Below are positions 10,395-22,849 of a DNA stretch of 64,000 nucleotides, in pieces. Both the position numbers and the translations under genes were made by a program. Below the pieces are notes generated by a model. It was given only the letters and a program-made list of their open reading frames with translations. It did no database searches and was not told where the DNA came from. The stretch lies in NCBI GenBank assembly GCA_963978905.1, contig OZ022256.1, positions 11,515,501 through 11,579,500 on the forward strand. The letters run 5' to 3'. Every line of letters starts with the position of its first letter. Position 1 is the stretch's first letter. The stretch is from Trichostrongylus colubriformis. Lineage: Eukaryota; Nematoda; Chromadorea; Rhabditida; Trichostrongylidae.

Positions 10395-10858
10395 GGCACA
10401 CCACGCGATAATCAGATTAGTGGCTTACTTTCATGGAGCAAGCAGGTCCTTAGAAACTACTCAAGCTTAACTTTTGTTGCGGCTGCACCGTGCACCCTCA
10501 CGGTGTTGTGCCTGCTTCACCAGAACCAAGCCACGCCCACGCAACCTAGTCGCACCTGGCCTTAGACGAGCGAATTCTAACGTGAAGCTCACGAACTCAA
10601 GCGAAGAACCATCGATAGGAGAAGATAATTGAATGGAGCAGCTATTTCGATGAAGAAGGCAGCTCACACATTGGGAACTTGTTCGTCTACTGCGGCTGTG
10701 ATTTGGTTAGGTGGGCGTGGCTCGGTTGTGTTCAAGCACGCACTACACCGTGAGGGTGCATGATGCAGCCGCAACAAAAGTGAAGCCTGAGCAGTTTCTA
10801 AGGACCTGCTTGCTCCATGAAAGTAAGCCATTCATCTGATTTATCGCGTGGTGTGCCT
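10395..10858. mobile_element. Long palindromic element, 464 bp with arms of about 150 bp
   Basis: The left arm begins GGCACACCACGCGATAATCA and the right arm ends with the complement ...ATCGCGTGGTGTGCC. Both arms also contain CATGGAGCAAGCAGGTCCTT, AACTTTTGTTGCGGCTGCA and a CCACGCCCACGC box. The centre of about 150 bp is unique. This is foldback or MITE-like structure; no full-length partner encoding a transposase is in the window. Confidence 0.8.
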
Positions 10859-13616
10859 ATAAAACATCATACGTATTGTGACCGCTTCCGGTTGGAGATA
10901 TACCTCACCACATTTGAAACGATAAACGGAGGATTTGGACCCTTTTAAACCGTTGTTCTCGACGCGGACGACTTCTCCGTCAATGGGGGAGTAGTCGGGA
11001 CGAGCGCTTTCCATTGGCATAGTCAAGTCATGATCATGAAGGAATGTTCGGAAATACTATGACATCTATTTCCCAGGGTGAGCTTCAAGCTAAAACTGGG
11101 AAAGTGCGCCGCGATACCTTCAACCTTGCCGCATCTCCTTGGTCATTCACACCGTAGCCAGTCAGGGATCACTCGCTTGGAGATGGGGCTGTCATCCGAA
11201 TGCGTCACCTGATAAACTTTACGCCGTTCCCGCAGCTTGGGGGGGGGGGGTGGGCGGTTTTCGACTAGTATTTGGCCATAAATAGGCTCTTAGGCCCTAG
11301 TTCCACGTGACTACCTACATTACTGGAACAGTAAGTCCTTTGGTAGCTAGTCAGGCTGCATATTTTTCGCGATGCTGCGGTGCGCTATCAGGGCACTACA
11401 CCTACTCGAACCTACTCCGACGCCACCCACTTGAGCTTCAAAAAGGTAAGTCGACTCATCCCATGATCGCGAAAGATGCCTTTAAACGATCTATGTGTCG
11501 TTTATTAATTCAAAATGAGTAAGCTAAAAGGGCCCATCAAAACTAAATTTCGCCCCTCCTGGTAAACCATCCTTATTCTCCTTCGTTGGAAGGTGCACGA
11601 CCTGTTAGTGTCCTGAAAGGTAGCCTTTCCTCATTGATCGGACCTCACCAACCTGCTTCTCCTTGCAGTTTGAGTGTTATTTCTGCAGGTGGGGCACCAG
11701 ATGGAATGTCGATTAGCACAATGTATTTGTTACCAACTCCTGTGAGACGACTATTTCTTGGATCTGCCCAGATGAAGCTGGAAAGGAGACGGTAAACAAT
11801 TAGCCGGGCAAAACTTGTCCATTTGAACTCTCTGGCTGAATGTGGCAGAATATCCACTCGTGAACCTCATTCCATTCCCAAGCTGGGTCTATGAACATCT
11901 TGAACTCGATTTCGAATTGTGGGTGCGCGTAGTCCGTGATCCACCTCTACAATTTCGTCGGGTGTCTTGCAAGTGTACTCAAGTGGGGTCAGGTCACCCA
12001 TAAATGGGTTAGCCTCGCAAAACGATTAATTTGCTACTGAAAGAGCTTAGTCACGTAGATGATGAAAGGCCAAGAAATAAAGATAGATATTTGTGAAGTT
12101 AAATATGTAATACAGTTAAATATATGTGATATAAATAATTAAGCTACGATAACTTCCATTGAGTACAATTCACAAATAAAAGCAGGTAAAATCTATAGAA
12201 AAGTTGGAAGCTAGTAACTGTAACAATTCGTAATATGAAGTTTTGTACTGATGAGAACGTTGATTCCGTCCTTCTCATGGTGATTTGCCGGACTATGCAG
12301 CACTGGCGACCAGATGTGTTGGATCGCTTGCCGGAGCACCTGCACGTCACCCGCTTTCGCCTATACCTTCTAAAAATGGCCCATTCACCAAGGGATCCTC
12401 CACTCATGAATGTAGGCCAGGAAGGTGACCTTCGTGGACGCTCGTTTATGATCACATTCCGCTTCGCGCTCGTATCACAACGGACACAGTAAATCCTTGT
12501 TGGGCGGCTCGAGGTGTCGCGGTAACCCAATTCGAGTGTGTGGCTTAGATACAGACCAGGACACTCGAAATGGGTCAAAATGCTCTCGCATCTAATTTAC
12601 AACGGCAACAGCATGGGTATTTCCTTGTTCTCTATCTGTCTGTACTCTCGCCGCCTGCTGTGTAGAGACGGATACCAGGGAGTCAAAGACATCTCGTGTA
12701 TCTCTTAGATCCTTAATTTTCGTGTATAATTAAGACGTTTCGCGTTCCTGAACGCCCACATTATCGCTCCTGCTGCCTCAAGAAACCTTGCTTCATGCAC
12801 GCCATGTTCTTAACTTTCGTTAAAAGTTATAGAGGTGCTCAGAAGCTTTGGCAAATTCAGTAGATAAACTGTTATGCTGCAATTTCTTCCAGAAGAGAGC
12901 ACCATATTCCCATGGAAAGATCTATCAAATGACCTCATCAATAGAACGGTAGAATAAGATCCGTAGACCGCGTCTATAGTAGTGGCGCCTCTTGTCATTA
13001 CCACACCTCTACCGATATGCTTCTATGACGAAATCTAAGAACATTTCACCTAACGCCTCGAACGTCTCGATCGTCGTAGAATATTTGAACTTTCTTTTTC
13101 CCAACACCAAAACCGCTTACTGTCATGTGGAGTATTGTTAATGGTTTAGCGAAGATCTGGAAAGGTACAGCTTCAAGACCTGGCAGTTTTTATTTGAAGT
13201 GATGATTTCATGGATGGTATGTAAATAAGGATTTTTTTGATAAGTGACAGACACCTCGATTCTGCATTTCGTCTTAGGCGGTATCGTTATTGGTGATTCG
13301 GAATTGAAAAGGTATGTTTCTCCGAGGCCAGCTGTCATTTTCATTCTCCCTTTGCGACAAGCCTCTGCAAAAATTCAACTTATCAGTCGATCTTCGATTT
13401 TGGATGATTGGCTTACAGCAACTGTATCTCGTCGGCAAGTGTACGACAACTTGGTTGTTTAGTGAGGAAAGTATGTCTACTACGAAGGGAAGCTAGGCGG
13501 CTCTTTGTATTTGTGTAGGGTATATTTTCGTATAAGCCGTCACAGGCTTCAGAAGGGAGCAGCAACAGGGCAACAGTGCCGCACGCCGTGCACAATGAAC
13601 GCCTACCCTAGCTGCA
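10859..13616. other. Intergenic, exon-like fragments only
   Basis: On the minus strand at about 11649-11777 a segment bounded by TTTCCAG reads IWADPRNSRLTGVGNKYIVL, and at about 11820-12030 it reads ANPFMGDLTPLEYTCKTPDE and, in another frame, FKMFIDPAWEWNEVHEW. They look like coding remnants, but the phases do not join, so a pseudogene or a retroelement fragment is likely. Elsewhere (12235-12578, 12810-13595) only short frames are seen. No family is recognised. Confidence 0.35.
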
Positions 13617-13619
13617 TTA

Positions 13620-13793
13620 GGCCTCGTTCATACTCAATGCCGGTAGGGCGTGGCTGCGTTCACATGCAAGGAGGCAGAGCGGCACGGGGGAGGTGCAGAG
13701 ACAACGCAGGCAACGAGACACGATGGCATAGGTGGAGACGTAGAGACACGCAGCCACGCCCTGTCGCCGGCACTGCATAGTATGAACGCGGGC
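13620..13793. mobile_element. Tourist/Harbinger-like MITE, copy 2 (diverged)
   Basis: This is the same family as 4990-5162: GGCCTCGTTCATACTCAATG on the left, GGGCGTGGCTGCGT and its complement GCAGCCACGCCCTG inside, and GTATGAACGCGGGC on the right. The left TSD is TTA (13617-13619); the right is mutated to TTG. Confidence 0.8.
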
Positions 13794-14534
13794 TTGCCAT
13801 CCTGCTTCTTTTTGGCTTTTGGCACTGTTGTGGGGAATATCTGCGAAAGGAAGTATTTGTAAACAAGCAGCAACGCGGTGAGGGGCGTGCTCAAAGCGAC
13901 TCAAACAAGATGCTGTGCATTTTTGCACTGTGTGCCGCCTTTTGCTCCTCTCCCCCCCCCCCCCCCCCTCCCCATGTCAAATTCACGGCACACGTGTGAT
14001 AATTCGTGATAGTCATACGACGAGCCGGTAAACACGTCCACCAAAAAAACCGAAGGGCATGATAACGGGCTCAAATTATGTATTTCTGAATATTTTTTCT
14101 TTACTGCCGCACCACACAACAACCGTACTTCCATTTTCAGCGGGTGAGCATACCATCTTCGGCTGCCTTTCAATTCAGCAGTTTTGTTACGACGTGATAT
14201 TGATGATGTTCAGACAGAAAGGAAAAAAGAATCACTGATTGGAAGGCTTACTCCAATTCCCAACAGCAAAGTGCGTGAGAAGCATAAAAACACACAAGCT
14301 GAGATTCACGACCCTAAAAATGCAACTGTATAAAAGATCGGTTTGTTTGGCTTAACTGTTCAATGACTGAATCGTCTGGGTTAATGTGAGTTCGAAAGGA
14401 GACGCAGTATGGAGTAAGCTAGAATTTAAACTCACCCTCCCTTCACATGAAAAAAACCTCCACTGCTATAACAAATTTTGAAAACGAAATAACGACAGGA
14501 TTTCGGCGTCATCTATGATGACGAATTTAGATAT
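13794..14534. other. Intergenic, homopolymer C run, no gene
   Basis: It contains a C-homopolymer run near 13951-13968 and AT-rich DNA. The minus-strand frame at 13901-14173 is not supported by any motif. Confidence 0.5.
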
Positions 14535-14697
14535 AGTCCACTTCGGAGTGCATGACAGGGCGTGGCCTACGGACTTGGATGAATGTGTATAAAACTCTCT
14601 CACCCCGCCACACACTAACACTCTTGTCACGTGCTCTCACTCTCCTCACTCAACCAAGTCCGTAGGCCACGCCCTGTCAGGGGCTCGAAAATGGACT
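14535..14697. mobile_element. Palindromic MITE of the AGTCCACTTCGG family, copy 1
   Basis: The arms are AGTCCACTTCGGAGTG...GGGCGTGGCCTACGGACTTGG and the complement ending TGGACT. The centre is a CT-rich spacer (ACTCTCTCACCCCGCCACAC). Other copies are at 26125-26245 and 48665-48827. The target duplication is not clear. The subterminal box GGGCGTGGC is shared with other families in the window. Confidence 0.82.
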
Positions 14698-15074
14698 CTA
14701 GATAAGATTATGCCGGCTAAACAGCTGCCATACCGCGCCCCCAGCTACGTATCTCCCGTGCAGTATCTTTGAATATTCCACGATATAAACGTTATATTGT
14801 GTGAAGTGCAACAAACTATGTGGTGTGTGCACTCATGCCAGCATTACAATTTATTTAACGCATGAGGTTACGCAGCTGCTGTGCAGCATCGGCGTAACGT
14901 TAATCTAGTTTCGCAGACAATTTTAATATAGCAATCATTTAGTAATCCTACTTTATACAATCGGCTAAGTGTGTCTGTTGGTGTGTATGTCTGTTTGACT
15001 GGAAATTATATTTTGCGTCACAGCAAAAAAGGATCCCGAATTTTACAAACATATAGGGGATGGCAAGGGGACCC

Positions 15075-15350
15075 AGCGGTGGTGGACCGAAAGTGATAAC
15101 AGCTGATATGGGCTGATAAGGAGCCTCGGAAGGCAAATGTCGCCAAATACGTTTCGCCTTTCGGGTCGATCCTAGAGTGCCCACACTCATAGGTGTTTTG
15201 AGGGGTGGGACTGGCACATCAACGGTGGGTGATCCAAATTGATAACTATTGATAAGATTCGATAAGGAGCGTCAAAAGGCCCATGTCGCCAAATCTGTTT
15301 CGCTCTTCTGGCAAACAGTGGAATGTTCACACTCACAGGTGTTATAGTAT
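15075..15350. repeat. Imperfect tandem duplication, unit about 135 bp
   Basis: Two successive units share the order GGTGG, GATAA..CTGATA, GATAAGGAGC, TGTCGCCAAAT, CGTTTCGC and CACTCATAGGTGTT (first about 15075-15200, second about 15210-15350). A weaker third trace follows to about 15430. It encodes nothing. Confidence 0.6.
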
Positions 15351-16370
15351 ACGGGGACCTTAATAGTAGTTTTTCGAGACTGGTAACGGCTTACAGGGGC
15401 TGATAAGAGCCACTAGGAAACGGGAACGGATAAAATCCGGTACACCGCTCACTACTACTAAACGACTATAGTAAATCCGTCTGATGCTTAGTACCACTGG
15501 GTGATCATATTTTATGTTCTGATATCTGCTGCCGATGTATCGACCGCTAAATTGCCTAGCGTATCGAATGATGGTGCATGTCTTTTGATACCGCGATCTA
15601 CATGGATGATCAGGACGCGATCTAGATTTGTGATAGCAAAGCAAGTGATTCATCATCTCATGCGGCGCCAGCAACAATGAAGAGTATTGACGGCTTGACT
15701 ATGTACAATTCCAAATAGTGGTGGATGTTTGCAAAAACGACAAGCCTCGATAACTGGCATATGGATCTGCCACCTATGCAGGAAATAGTTACCCAGCAAA
15801 TGGACGAACAGCTATCAATTGATGCAGTTGAATCCAAAACTGGCGAGGTGAGAGAGTTTGATACACTCTCACCCAAGTCCGCCCCAAAAGGAGTCACTCA
15901 CATAGAAACAATGGACCTGAGAAGATTATTCATGGCGAAATCCCCGCCTTTGATAAGTCCATCCCGCCTCCTAGGGTTGACTTAACCGAAGAATGACTGA
16001 GATGTAGAGTAATGAGCATGATGGCAGAATGATACTTATCGTATTGTATTAAAGCCGTATCGATCGGAATGACGTGGTGCTTGACGTGTAAGCTTTCGTG
16101 GTGTCCACCGGTCAGTCTCAAAGATCGGAACGAGTGAAACAATCGAATTACCCCTAACGCTGCCTTCTACTGATTAGTGGATTTACCCATGTCATTCCTG
16201 AACCTTGATAATCGATATCACTGTACAGACGGTATCGACCGCTAAATCATCTGGACCTCCGGAAATGGTGACCTTCCTCAGCGGTGATATCTTCGATATC
16301 GCTTAATATCTATCACCTATATGTGGAAAGTAGATGCTCAGCCAAACGACAACCAAACCATTTCCCCATC
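15351..16370. other. Intergenic, no gene recognised
   Basis: Short frames only. A segment reading TATCGACCGCTAAAT occurs twice (near 15538 and 16233), so part of this DNA is a degenerate repeat. The best frame (15725-15985, plus) has no motif. Confidence 0.4.
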
Positions 16371-17200
16371 ACTGTCGCGGATCGCCGCGACGATGGCCTT
16401 GGGGACACCGCGCTCCCCGGCCCGTCCGCGCTGCGGCGCCGCTTGTCGCGTCATGCGACACGGGGTGGTTCCGCCCTCTGTGGTCGAAGCCGGCATATAA
16501 GGGCCGGCTGCCAACTGCCAGTCGGTTTTCACCGGGCAACGCCATGATGTTGCTCGGGGTCTGGGGGTGCGGTGCACCTTCAGCTTCCGAGTAGTGGAGC
16601 GCTGGCACATGAGTTGGCCGGTGTCTACCCCTGCTCCCCGACTGGAGCAGCCGTGGTCGGATCCCCATACCAGACACCGTCGGCCACACGGCTACGTGAT
16701 AACAGCCGGATGGGGGTCTAATACGTATAGCCGACTGCCGGGAGTCGCCCTAGCGGAGGCGACTTGTGGGAGTCAGGTATGATATGATGTATCATTGTAT
16801 TGCGTGATAAATGTGTGTTATATTTCTTGTTGTGTAACCTATATGTAGTTCATGTGTTATATTTATATCCATGTTGTGTCTTGTCATGTTTAGTACTGGG
16901 GCAGGTTGTCAGTGACGTGAAGTTCAGGGTTCGACAGCCCTCAATCGGCGTAACGGGTGGTGTAGGGAATAGGCCGGTAATCCCCTTTGGTCCCCAGGGG
17001 AGGGTCCGCCCTGCCGGCCGTTGTGGCGGCCGCCGGGGTGTCTCCGGTGAGGGCGTCGGGGGGGGGGGCATCATCCACCATGGGTGTCTCCTGGACGTGA
17101 GAGGTTTGTGTGCGCTAGGGCGATGCAACAGGCGATGTCAAAAGGATGCCTTTGATCCGCGACAATCACATAATTCTATGTGTTTCGCGCAGTACTGTGC
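16371..17200. other. GC-rich block, possible retroelement remnant
   Basis: About 800 bp are much richer in G+C than the surroundings, with G and C runs, a TATA-like CATATAAGGG near 16494 and motifs such as GACTGCCGGGAGTCGCCCTA near 16733. Frames on both strands are open for up to 142 codons, as expected of GC-rich DNA, and none shows a recognisable reverse transcriptase, gag or host domain. The composition suggests inserted DNA such as a non-LTR element 5' end. This is inference. Confidence 0.35.
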
Positions 17201-18417
17201 GATAGCCCAACTGGTTGTTAATATTTGAAAGTGAGAAGAGGGTAAGCTTTTCTCACGTCAATAATTACGTATCTGAGAAGCGATACTGGAATCTTAACAA
17301 AAGTCTTGGCACAGTGCCAAACCGTGGCAAGACTTGCGCGGTCTTCCGCTACCGATTTGCGCAGGCTGTCACCACTATCATCATACTGTAGTATGGTCCA
17401 GTCGAACGCTGTAGACAATGCTGATGGTGAGAATTCTCAAATGCCGCCGTCGAAGCCGATGCCGCAAAGTATACTATACCTCACATTGTCTTTCCCAACG
17501 GAAAAATGTGCGAAGCTGCTCCGATACGTACTGGCATGTGGAAAAGGTTACTCTCCTGTCTCCACTCACAGTGTGTTTCAACGGAGAGTGCTCCGAAACG
17601 GTGATTATGAAGGCGACCTCAGCCAACATCCTTCTCTACCAAGGGACTGCTCCATATAGATAGAACTCACCTGGATAGCGGAATCATTGAGGGATCGACG
17701 ATGAAATATGCGAGTGATCAAGTGACTGAAACTCACTTCATTCATCTCACCTCACCCAAAATGAAAACAGTATGATAAGACTTGAGGACTGATAAGCCCA
17801 ACTCCCGGATTTTAAGGCTTCCACCCTAATCCATATGCTACTGAGCAAAACGCCATAAAGTCTAAAATCTGCCATTCCCGCGCTGACCCTGCAAGGAAGA
17901 TGTATGCTCACAGTTTGCACGATCCGACCACGCAATCGCGCGACAAGAGGCACCAGTCGCAATCGCGAAGTAGCCAGCGTTGCTTCGCACGGCTAACATG
18001 CGCGACGCCGCTCACGACAGGTGGGTTCTCTTCAAATCTGCTCTTTTTTCTTTGCAGCTTTTCCGCCTTCTCCTTGCTTTCAGTGAAAGAAGTCATAAGC
18101 ACAATCATAGGCCGGGACAAGCTGAAATCGCTCGGAACGGTAATCGCTTTTTGAACACGACCATGACTGGCGCCTTCTGATGAAAACAAACGTCAATGCA
18201 CGTTTGTAGTGAAAAACAACAAATCTACTCAGCCTTTTCTCGGTATGCGACGAAACTGCTCATCAAATATCACCTAAAAATCGAAATTTTAAACGTTTTT
18301 TTTTTTCATCTGATAGCTGAGATCACATAATGGATTTATCGTCCAATCTGACCGTCCAAGAAATAATCTTTTGATGCGCTATCAGCTCCGGGACGGGAAG
18401 AAATTATAATCACAAGG
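17201..18417. other. Intergenic, no gene recognised
   Basis: Only overlapping short frames are seen (17306-17663, 17900-18189). No consistent splice sites or family motifs were found. Confidence 0.4.
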
Positions 18418-18697
18418 GCGCATTCATACTTCGCGGCACCAGCGCCGGTGTCGACGACGGCGGGTTGAGCGCCTGCCGGCCACCTCGGCACTTTCGCGAC
18501 GCACTCTATTTACAACGCTCGACCGAACCACAAGGAGAGCTTTTCCACAGATTTGAGCGGGCTTCTGCCATGGTCATCATACCATGGTATTGTTCGGTCG
18601 AGTGTTGCAAACAGAGCGCGTCGCTATAGTGCCGGCATTGCCGGTCACTCGATTGCCGCCGTCAACGCAGGTGTCGCCAAGTATGACAGCCGCATAA
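18418..18697. mobile_element. Imperfect palindromic MITE, 280 bp
   Basis: The arms of about 115 bp pair with interruptions. Left: GCGCATTCATACTTCGCGGC...ACAACGCTCGACCGAAC. Right: GTTCGGTCGAGTGTTGCAAA...GTATGACAGCCGC. The ends resemble the GGCCGCGGTCATACTTTGCG family, of which it may be a diverged branch. TSD not determined. Confidence 0.65.
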
Positions 18698-18810
18698 AAT
18701 GCACACCAGACAAGCTTCCAAAGGACAGACGGATGAGTGAATAAAGCGTTCATTGCGGGACGGGACCCAGAAAGCTACAAAGTGTCGTGAAATAATCCGA
18801 AGCACTGTAA

Positions 18811-19530
18811 AAGGCCGACGTCAAAATTCGCGATTTTGTAGTCCTGCGGCCCTACCGCACTGCGTCTTTCAGTGCGTAGTTCCGACGACACAAATTCATT
18901 CATTATTCCTCTACTGTTACATGGCTAACACCCTTTCCTATCCCACAATCCGCAATTTCCTCATCATGTGCCGTTAACGAAAGGAATCACTTTCTGAAAA
19001 ACAGCAATTGTTCTAGAGATCATCAGGTTGAATCGCAAAATCGCGAATCCCGACGTTGGCCCAAGTCCTAAACAGGCTGTAATCCCTCGAGGGTACCGTG
19101 AAGGGTAAGGAGAGGAGAAGGTAAGCAGTGGGAATGCATGTCTTCTGAGAACAAATGTTCCACTTCAAGTGTTATGTGTGGCCAAAGTTGCACTGAAAAA
19201 GCGCGGCCTGGGTCTTCTTACGATCCTGCAGCACTCCGAGTCGCACTGCCGTTCATCCGATGGGAGTTGCCGGCGAGGGCGGGACAACGTTCGCTGCCGG
19301 CTAACCTAGCCTCTCACTAGTCAGCAAACTACATCCCCAGTTCCGCAGACAGGCGCAGAAGGAGGTTTTCGAGTTCCCTTTCATCGATTTTTTCACCCCT
19401 TTTTATTTCGTCCTTTCTTTACTGTTACATGGCTGAGCACCCTTTCTCCCACCATCTGCAATTTCTTCATACAGTGTCAATCAATTTCTTCAGCTCTAAT
19501 GAAAGGACCACTTTCTGATAAACAGAAAGT
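18811..19530. repeat. Dispersed repeat region with inverted and tandem parts
   Basis: An inverted repeat spans 18811-19063 (GGCCGACGTCAAAATTCGCG on the left; the diverged complement ...CGCGAATCCCGACGTTGGCC on the right). A sequence containing CTGTTACATGGCTAACACCC (near 18914) recurs near 19427 as CTGTTACATGGCTGAGCACC and near 49452. The stretch 19195-19330 is similar to 49230-49330. This is repetitive DNA, not a gene. Confidence 0.55.
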
Positions 19531-19869
19531 GCCTTGATGGAACGAGGTTCTCCGTAGACTATACTACCTGCGCGGCCAGTGCGTCTCTGGGAGAACTGAG
19601 ACTTTTTTACCGATTTTTATTCGGTGTGATAATGCACCAGTCTACGTGGATGGGGTCTCAGTTGGAGTTATCTGCGATCGCGTCCGAGGTGATCGATCGG
19701 AAAAGATCCGTAATGGCGATTTTTGATGTCAAACAATAGAAAAACAAAGAACAATCAGTATTTATTAACGTCTTCATGCATTATCACACTTAAAATCACA
19801 GATTGGGGCTAAAATAAGGATAAAAGTCACGGCAACGTTGACGGCTTCCTCCATTTTAGTTGGACCGCC

Positions 19870-21567
19870 TCACTGACGCCCTGCAGTCACCGGTCTCAGA
19901 TGTTCGTGACTGTCGTGGTGAGACTCCGTACTGTGATGGTTATTACGTCTCGCAGGAGCACGAGTGGTAACGACTCTTCGAGTGGAAGCGGTTCTTGGGG
20001 CCTCCTGTCCAAGTAGGAGACTGCGCACTGCCTCTCCTGACGCCGAGTTCATCGGTGATCTCGCAGAACGCCCTGCAACAAAAGGTTTGACTCACTTATG
20101 CGACATTGAATTAGGCTTCAGAAACCTACGCTTAGCAACTATGACGAAGCCGTGAGTTTGTCCTCCGTAGGCAAGTGGATGTGCTGTAAGAGTACAATTC
20201 AAAACCCAAAATTTAATAAACAGAAAAGCGTTTACTCACGACGCCAGCTCATCGGTTTCTTCGAATTCTGCCCTCCCCCACCAATGTCACTGCTGCTTTC
20301 AGTGTTATTGGTGCCACCTTCTTCACCATCAATCTCGGTGCTATTCATGCTACTTCCTTCACCACCGATCTCGGTGCTATTCGTGCTACTTCCTTCACCA
20401 CCAATCTCGGTGCTATTCGTGCTTTCCATCTCCTCCTCAAGCATTTACTTCAGGAAGACTGATACAATCCATCTGGAAGCCAACTAACCGGCTGCATTCC
20501 TTCAGTGATATTTTGAAGCAGTTGAGCATCGACAAGGAAACGGCACTCTTCGGGCATTTGCTTTTGCACAAATGTTTTAGCCCGGGGTCCGAGTTCTTCC
20601 AGAATGGCTGCGGATTTGAAGAACGGTCTGAGCACCGACTCCTAAAGCAAATGTATCAGGACACTTGCCGCCTACCGCTCTTTTCAACACCAGACTTACC
20701 ACTACGATCGTTCCAGCCGGCTCTCCACATTCATCGTTCAGCCCTTTAGCCACACAGCTACCCATACAACCTACGGCCGTGCAGACTGGTGCGAGTTCCT
20801 GAAAAGAGCGCCTTCACCTTGTTCTCCGAATACAGGGGTAGGGTGAGTCCCACGATGCGACGTCCCCTAGTGTGACTTCAAGAACATCACGGCATTTGGA
20901 GCGGAGGTGACCCAGATTAAGTGTACTGACACTCACCTCTGCAAGAGGACTCTGAGAGAAGGTTTCTGGTACTCACCTCCCACATTAGATTGCGAGATCG
21001 ATAAATTCTGGAGAAGCGACGCATGATTTCATTATTCGAGAGCTCCATGATGGTGTCTATGAACATACAGTTGGAGTCACAATTCTGCACGATTGTGTCG
21101 GTCGAGTTGGCCAGGCAGTCGGCATGAGGTTCCAGTTCACCTTCCTGTTCATTGCATAACATTTCGAGGCCACCAAACACGGTGTCAAACAGAACACTTC
21201 CAGCGCAGTCCTCTTGCTCGTCCACACAAAGCGAAGCGTTCTCATAAGCCCTGGAAGATACTGGAACTTTCTAGAAATTCGTCTTTACGCACCTAACACC
21301 CCAAGCACTCACGTGCATAACTCGGTGAAATTCTGCGTCGTATTCTGCATATTAATGAAATCACTAGCAACGGTAAACAAGTCAGAAAGGCAGGTGTGAG
21401 CACATGGAGGAATGCTGCTGTAACTGAAGATGGCCACGCTCATGCTGCCGAAACCTTAAAAAAGGACAAGATTCAAAGGATGTAGTTGTAGTACAGAAGC
21501 TGAGACTGATACGTAACTCACACATTCCTCCAATCGAGGCGAGCAGGGCGAACGTAAGCACCCTCAT
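19870..21567 (-). CDS. Secreted CPG4-like (chondroitin proteoglycan 4 type) protein, 388 aa, 8 exons
   Basis: Exons: 21522-21567, 21313-21454, 20977-21250, 20700-20798, 20489-20641, 20240-20435, 20130-20183, 19870-20072; all junctions stay in phase to TGA at 19870. Residues 1-17 form a signal peptide (MRVLTFALLASIGGM...). The cysteine pattern PPCAHTCLSDLF...LC, LCVDEQEDC, GGLEMLCNEQ, DSNCMF, VCTAVGCMGSC and AGTIVV...RPF fits the CPG4-type secreted family of nematodes (cysteine-rich; CPG-4 is an eggshell chondroitin proteoglycan). The C-terminal third is different: three tandem NSTEIGGEG-type units with N-glycosylation sequons and Ser/Gly sites, then a basic His/Arg-rich tail. The 3' splice site of exon 6 (CTTGAG) is unusual and that boundary may be off by a few codons. 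A paralogue is divergently transcribed from 22865. Confidence 0.85.
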
Positions 21568-21637
21568 GACGGATTGAATGTTATTTGGTTATAGAAACGT
21601 TAGAGGGTGCCTATGGCTGGCCAAAAATGCCATCCTT

Positions 21638-21647
21638 CCCTTTTATA
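21638..21647 (-). promoter_or_regulatory. TATA box of the CPG4-like gene
   Basis: On the minus strand, TATAAAAGGG lies about 70 bp upstream of the ATG at 21567, at the spacing expected for a core promoter with a short leader. The paralogue at 22865 has no comparable box next to its start. Confidence 0.5.
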
Positions 21648-22635
21648 CGTCAACCCATCCCGAGATTCCCGCCAGTTCACCGTTCTCGATAGATCAGTCT
21701 AAACAGGTCAAAGAAATTCGTTTTCCGAGCCACTCAGCATATTCAAAAAAGCACCTTGCCATTCGTCAACTCATGAAGTGACCCAAAAAAATGCCTAAGC
21801 AATCAATACATATACATTGCCTTGTGGTAACTCATTTCTATGTACCCCTTAAGCGATTCTATGCTGACATCTCTCCAGGACCATAAAAATGGAGAAAGAT
21901 CAACAATAACGATTATAATATATGAAAAAATGTTTTCAGGATTTTACAGGCAAGAAATCCTTGCAACGACTGAACTTCAGCAATATTTAAGCCAGTAGAT
22001 CAGTATACGTTCAATACGTTATGATTATTCGCGTGCCAAGGACATCTTGAAAACTTACTATACTTACTATCCGAATAAAAATACTATAGTTAATTCCAGA
22101 TGCAGCAGATAAAGCAGAGCACGACCGTTCTGTGTATCTTTATGGCTCAAACTCAAATTCTCTGCATTCAAGCATGTCTGAGTTTACTGAAGACCGCAGC
22201 AAAACGAGCTTAAGAGTTAATCATTTGAATAACCCCTGAAATAATTTCAATGCTGTACCAAGCCTGTCGCGAAGGTCCTTTGATCTCTATGTCCAGTCGA
22301 TTCAGTTTCGGCGGGACAATCCTAGTCCAAACAAATTGCACCTTGCTACTGTCAGCAGTCTTCCACGCCGACCACTTTCTCATTATTTTCCTCTTTTCAG
22401 CCACCTAGACCAAATACACAGAGACTTGGCACTTTTTCGTCTCCGATACCTTTGACCATCGAAAGTACTCTTTTTGCGCCATGAGCTCTCACGTCATATT
22501 AAGCTGCTCATCTGCTGTTTTTCTCCGTGACCAAAATGTCTTGGATTAGATCCCATGACAGAATCGACCAAGGCCAACCACATTTTTGAGCTTCATCTTC
22601 AGCTTTCATTCTTCTTACATCAAATGCTTTCATAT
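21648..22635. other. Intergenic region of the divergent pair
   Basis: AT-rich DNA of about 1 kb between the two CPG4-like starts. No ORF of note and no obvious shared upstream element could be seen by eye. Confidence 0.5.
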
Positions 22636-22849
22636 GGGTCAATTAAAGTGGCGGGAGGGGCGGACGCAACTTTTCACCAACGTCGAGCTCTTCCCTCCCT
22701 GGACTTAGGCTAAAATTCTCCCCTTCTCCTACATGAAAAAGCATTAGCCAAAGCATCTGTCTTATCTGCTTTGCCTAGGTCTAGGGAGGGAAAGGAGCTC
22801 CGACGTCGGTGTAAATTTTGCGCCTCTTCTCCCTCCACTTAATTGATCC
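22636..22849. mobile_element. hAT-type MITE, copy 1, at the 5' edge of the second CPG4-like gene
   Basis: Inverted ends GGGTCAATTAAAGT and ...ACTTAATTGATCC enclose the internal blocks CTCTTCCCTCCCTGGACTTAGGC and CCTAGGTCTAGGGAGGGAAAGGAG, the same arrangement as the two elements at 46306-46774. Here the 8-bp TSD is not clean. The right end is 15 bp from the start codon at 22865. Confidence 0.78.

Noticed and set aside
13505..13894. Several overlapping frames of 60-103 codons
   Set aside because: They come from the GC-rich arms of a palindromic MITE; both strands are open because of base composition and symmetry.
16338..17228. Long frames on both strands in the GC-rich block
   Set aside because: Stop codons are rare in GC-rich DNA; no domain or splice logic supports any of them.
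20152..20487. 111-codon plus-strand frame rich in Pro, Ser and Leu
   Set aside because: It is the antisense of the glyco-repeat exon of the CPG4-like gene.
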